64,000 bases of DNA, taken from contig NZ_JAMBOH010000002.1 of the NCBI RefSeq assembly GCF_023715505.1, forward strand, positions 434,001 through 498,000. The letters are read 5' to 3'. This DNA comes from Neobacillus cucumis (lineage in GTDB: Bacteria > Bacillota > Bacilli > Bacillales_B > DSM-18226). The translations under genes were made by a program, and so were the position numbers. Shown here piece after piece: positions 61,742 to 64,000 of the stretch (position 1 is its first letter; each line of letters opens with the position of its first letter). Below the pieces are notes generated by a model. That model searched no databases, was not told the origin of the DNA, and worked only from the letters and a program-made list of their open reading frames with translations.

Positions 61742-62908
61742 TGCCGTCGTAGAAAACATGTACTTTTTATAATGATAGCGTATCGAAAAGATTAATCCCA
61801 ATCCCATCATGTTCCCCATTAAGGCACTTCCCCCGTAGCTGATAAATGGCAGCGGGATTCCGGTAATTGGCAGTACGCCAATGGTCATGCCAATGTTTTG
61901 GAACACGTGGAACGTAATCATACTGATCACACCCACACAAATATACGTATAAAAATTATTCTTTGTTTCCATACCAACCTTCGTAATATGGTAAATCAAT
62001 AAGAAAAACAAACTAATTAACACACTTGAGCCAATAAAACCATACTCCTCACCAACGACGCTAAAGATAAAGTCCGTTTGGCTTTCAGGCAGATAAACTT
62101 CCCGATTGCCAAAGCCCTTACCGCCAGTTTGACCTGAGCCGATCGCAAGCAAGGATTTCGTTAGCTGGTATGCATCGGTACCCTCGTAGCTATAAGGGTC
62201 AAGCCAAGAGTATATACGGCGAAGCTGGTATTCACCAACCCCCAGATACTTTTCCAACACATCCGGGCTCCAAAGAACAAAATAAAATATCGTACCAATT
62301 AAGATAATTCCGAACGAAAATATCGGCACTAACAATTTCCACGAAATCCCGGAAATAAAAATCATTCCAAGTAAAATGGCCAAGAAAACAAGCGAAGTTC
62401 CCAAGTCTTGCTTGATGATCATTCCCAAAGGAACCATCGTGACAATGCCCATTTTAATTAAAAGCCACAAATCCGTTTGCAGTGTTTTGACCGGATTTTT
62501 TAAATGGTGTTGATCAACCACACGTGAAAGACCCAGAATAATAAAAATTTTAACAAATTCAGAAGGCTGGATCGAGCCAATCCCTGGGAGCACAAACCAG
62601 TTTTTTGCTCCATTAATGACCGGAGCAATACTTGCTGGTGCAATAATTAAAAAACCTAGTAAAAAGACGCCAAACCCGTATGCGTACCAGGTTAACTTTT
62701 TCAATTGGTCTGAATCCAGGGTCATAACCATTGTAATAATACCAGCCCCGACAACATACCATACGATTTGCTTGATTAAGAAGTTCTCCTTATACTGTCC
62801 GCTAGCTTGCGCACTATAAATCGCTAAACAGCTCGCTAGAAAAAGTAAGATTAATATAAACACAAGGCTGTAATCAAGTTTTGAAGTTGTATTGCTATTT
62901 GAAGTCAT
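61739..62908 (-). CDS. rodA: RodA/FtsW/SpoVE family peptidoglycan glycosyltransferase
   Basis: A 389-residue SEDS protein with about ten membrane segments. NGAKNWFVLPGIGSIQPSEFVKI (near residue 90) contains the W and conserved E region, QDLGTSLVFLAI follows, then the large loop with catalytic-type Asp region YSWLDPYSYEGTDAYQL, and GIPLPFISYGGSALM near the end. It polymerises lipid II for wall elongation, usually with a class B PBP. A RodA type is preferred over FtsW by the loop; more than one paralogue is usual in bacilli. Confidence 0.9.
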   Translation of the reverse strand: MTSNSNTTSKLDYSLVFILILLFLASCLAIYSAQASGQYKENFLIKQIVWYVVGAGIITMVMTLDSDQLKKLTWYAYGFGVFLLGFLIIAPASIAPVINGAKNWFVLPGIGSIQPSEFVKIFIILGLSRVVDQHHLKNPVKTLQTDLWLLIKMGIVTMVPLGMIIKQDLGTSLVFLAILLGMIFISGISWKLLVPIFSFGIILIGTIFYFVLWSPDVLEKYLGVGEYQLRRIYSWLDPYSYEGTDAYQLTKSLLAIGSGQTGGKGFGNREVYLPESQTDFIFSVVGEEYGFIGSSVLISLFFLLIYHITKVGMETKNNFYTYICVGVISMITFHVFQNIGMTIGVLPITGIPLPFISYGGSALMGNMMGLGLIFSIRYHYKKYMFSTTA

Positions 62909-62998
62909 ATTCGTTCCACCTTACCAAAAACTTGTCCATTCCTCCATTATATTTTGAAAAACAACAAATCTCAACTTATAACCGGCTGCTGGTTTTAT

Positions 62999-63766
62999 TT
63001 ACATGATGGAAAAATAAATCCTTCTTACCTCTTCTGCCATCCATTCCAGATTATTCGGGACCTGAGGTATTCCGTAGCCAATATAAAGGGGAGTGGTTAC
63101 AAAACGGGAGACGATTTTTGCATAAATCTTATGATCTAAATGATTAAAAAAGACATTATAGCTTGTAGCCTTAAAAGGAAAATGATTCAGGATATAGTCA
63201 ACGGCCTTTTGAATATACTCCGCAAACTCTTGCCTGTAAACGGTATCCTCCATTTCAACATTAAATTCATAAAAGCCCACGCGCGGCTTCGTTGACAAAG
63301 TAAACCGGACACCATTTCGCTCAGCAATAACGAGACCCTCGAACATGTCATGTGATGCCTTTTCTCGATAATCAATATCATGTAAACCGACAATCTGCAT
63401 ATGTGGATGAGCAATCGTCCCTCCCGACAGCGGGCCATGATTTTTAAAAAAAATAACCGATCGGTACTGGCCCGTTTCCTCCATTTCAAACCAATGTTTA
63501 AGTCCGAAACGAATCAAGCGATGGAGATGCTCTTTTGAATAGGTCGATAAATCGCCATGGCAATCGTCTGTTTCAATTAATACGGTTTGATAAGCATTTT
63601 CTAGGACTGGATATTTATTTTTCAAAAGAATGATTGGACCATCCACCGCAATGAGGTCTGTCAACTGGTCTCTTTCGCAAAAAGGACAAGCCTGTTCTTT
63701 GTTTCGAATATTTTCTGGCTTCTTGACTCCGATAGACGTATTAAAATGAAGATGAGAATTTTCCAA
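62999..63766 (-). CDS. DUF4931 / GalT-HIT-like protein
   Basis: A 255-residue protein resembling galactose-1-phosphate uridylyltransferase. Zinc-binding CPFC is near residue 28, LLKNKYPVLENAYQTVLIET near 50, and a HIT-like active site HPHMQIVGLHD near 120. It may transfer or hydrolyse nucleotide phosphates; the substrate is unknown and no galactose genes are nearby. It is upstream of rodA on the same strand, 90 bases away. Confidence 0.78.
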   Translation of the reverse strand: MENSHLHFNTSIGVKKPENIRNKEQACPFCERDQLTDLIAVDGPIILLKNKYPVLENAYQTVLIETDDCHGDLSTYSKEHLHRLIRFGLKHWFEMEETGQYRSVIFFKNHGPLSGGTIAHPHMQIVGLHDIDYREKASHDMFEGLVIAERNGVRFTLSTKPRVGFYEFNVEMEDTVYRQEFAEYIQKAVDYILNHFPFKATSYNVFFNHLDHKIYAKIVSRFVTTPLYIGYGIPQVPNNLEWMAEEVRRIYFSIM

Positions 63767-63971
63767 GACGCGTGCTCCTCTCAGGCAGGTATATACCTAT
63801 TTTATGGGAGAAGACTGTTGGTTTGCACTTATTTTGATTCCATCCACAGACTTTTTCATTGACCAGCTTTCCCATATCCGCCTAAATCAGATAAGGATTT
63901 CATGAAATAGAATTTTCTGCATATCTTTTAAATGTACAGGCTTAGATTATTTTTAGAATGAGAGGGAGCGT

Positions 63972-64000
63972 ATGTTAACAAAACTCGAAGCATTAATCCT
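63972..64000 (+). CDS. 5' end of a gene cut by the window edge
   Basis: GAGGGAG lies five bases before an ATG that encodes MLTKLEALI up to the edge. The ribosome binding site supports a real start; nothing can be said about the product. Confidence 0.5.

Overview
The window is from the chromosome of a low-GC, endospore-forming member of the Bacillaceae. Evidence includes a YhcN/YlaJ spore lipoprotein, YunB, two S-box (SAM-I) riboswitches, a FadR-type operator, strong GGAGG ribosome binding sites and many TTG/GTG starts. Two long blocks follow Bacillus subtilis gene order closely: yutF-yutE-yutD-yutC-lipA-yunABCDEF on the left (1-9.7 kb), and sufCDSUB, metNPQ, yusD-yusE-yusF-yusG-gcvH-yusI-fadE-fadA-fadN on the right (39.8-60.1 kb), ending with a rodA-like gene and a GalT/HIT-like gene.

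Between the blocks lies a 29.75 kb genomic island (about 10,037-39,806) integrated in the 3' end of sufB. The last codons of sufB are duplicated as a 23-bp direct repeat at 10,037-10,059 and 39,784-39,806. A broken tyrosine integrase gene lies beside the right repeat. The presumed original sufB terminator is stranded 30 kb away, outside the left repeat. Short CGGCAC repeat pairs lie just inside both ends. The island has at least eight broken or truncated genes, while I saw none in the flanking chromosome, so it looks old and fixed.

Island cargo, left to right: (i) an aromatic ring hydroxylation and meta-cleavage cassette on the minus strand (extradiol dioxygenase, two-component flavin monooxygenase, FAD synthetase paralogue with a degenerate kinase half, 2Fe-2S ferredoxin, XylR_N/V4R-PucR regulator split by a one-base frameshift, esterase, meta-cleavage hydrolase, flavin reductase); (ii) the 5' part of a group II intron directly after a terminator; (iii) a bgl-type beta-glucoside operon (antiterminator, PTS permease, phospho-beta-glucosidase) with RAT/terminator switches on both sides of the antiterminator gene; (iv) a TetR/SDR/MFS/redox region with a cytochrome P460-like lipoprotein, a frameshifted DUF4405 membrane protein and several reductase relics; (v) an aspartate module (racemase, LysR regulator, dicarboxylate symporter, aspartase, FAH-family enzyme); (vi) relics of a DUF927 primase-helicase-like gene and the integrase.

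Three non-coding repeat families stand out in the chromosome: a palindromic element with conserved ends and variable hairpin cores (four copies, one inside the suf operon), two arrays of TTCCG boxes at about 21-bp spacing, and a 16-copy, 52-bp tandem repeat between the NERD-domain gene and yusE. No rRNA, tRNA or CRISPR array was recognised.
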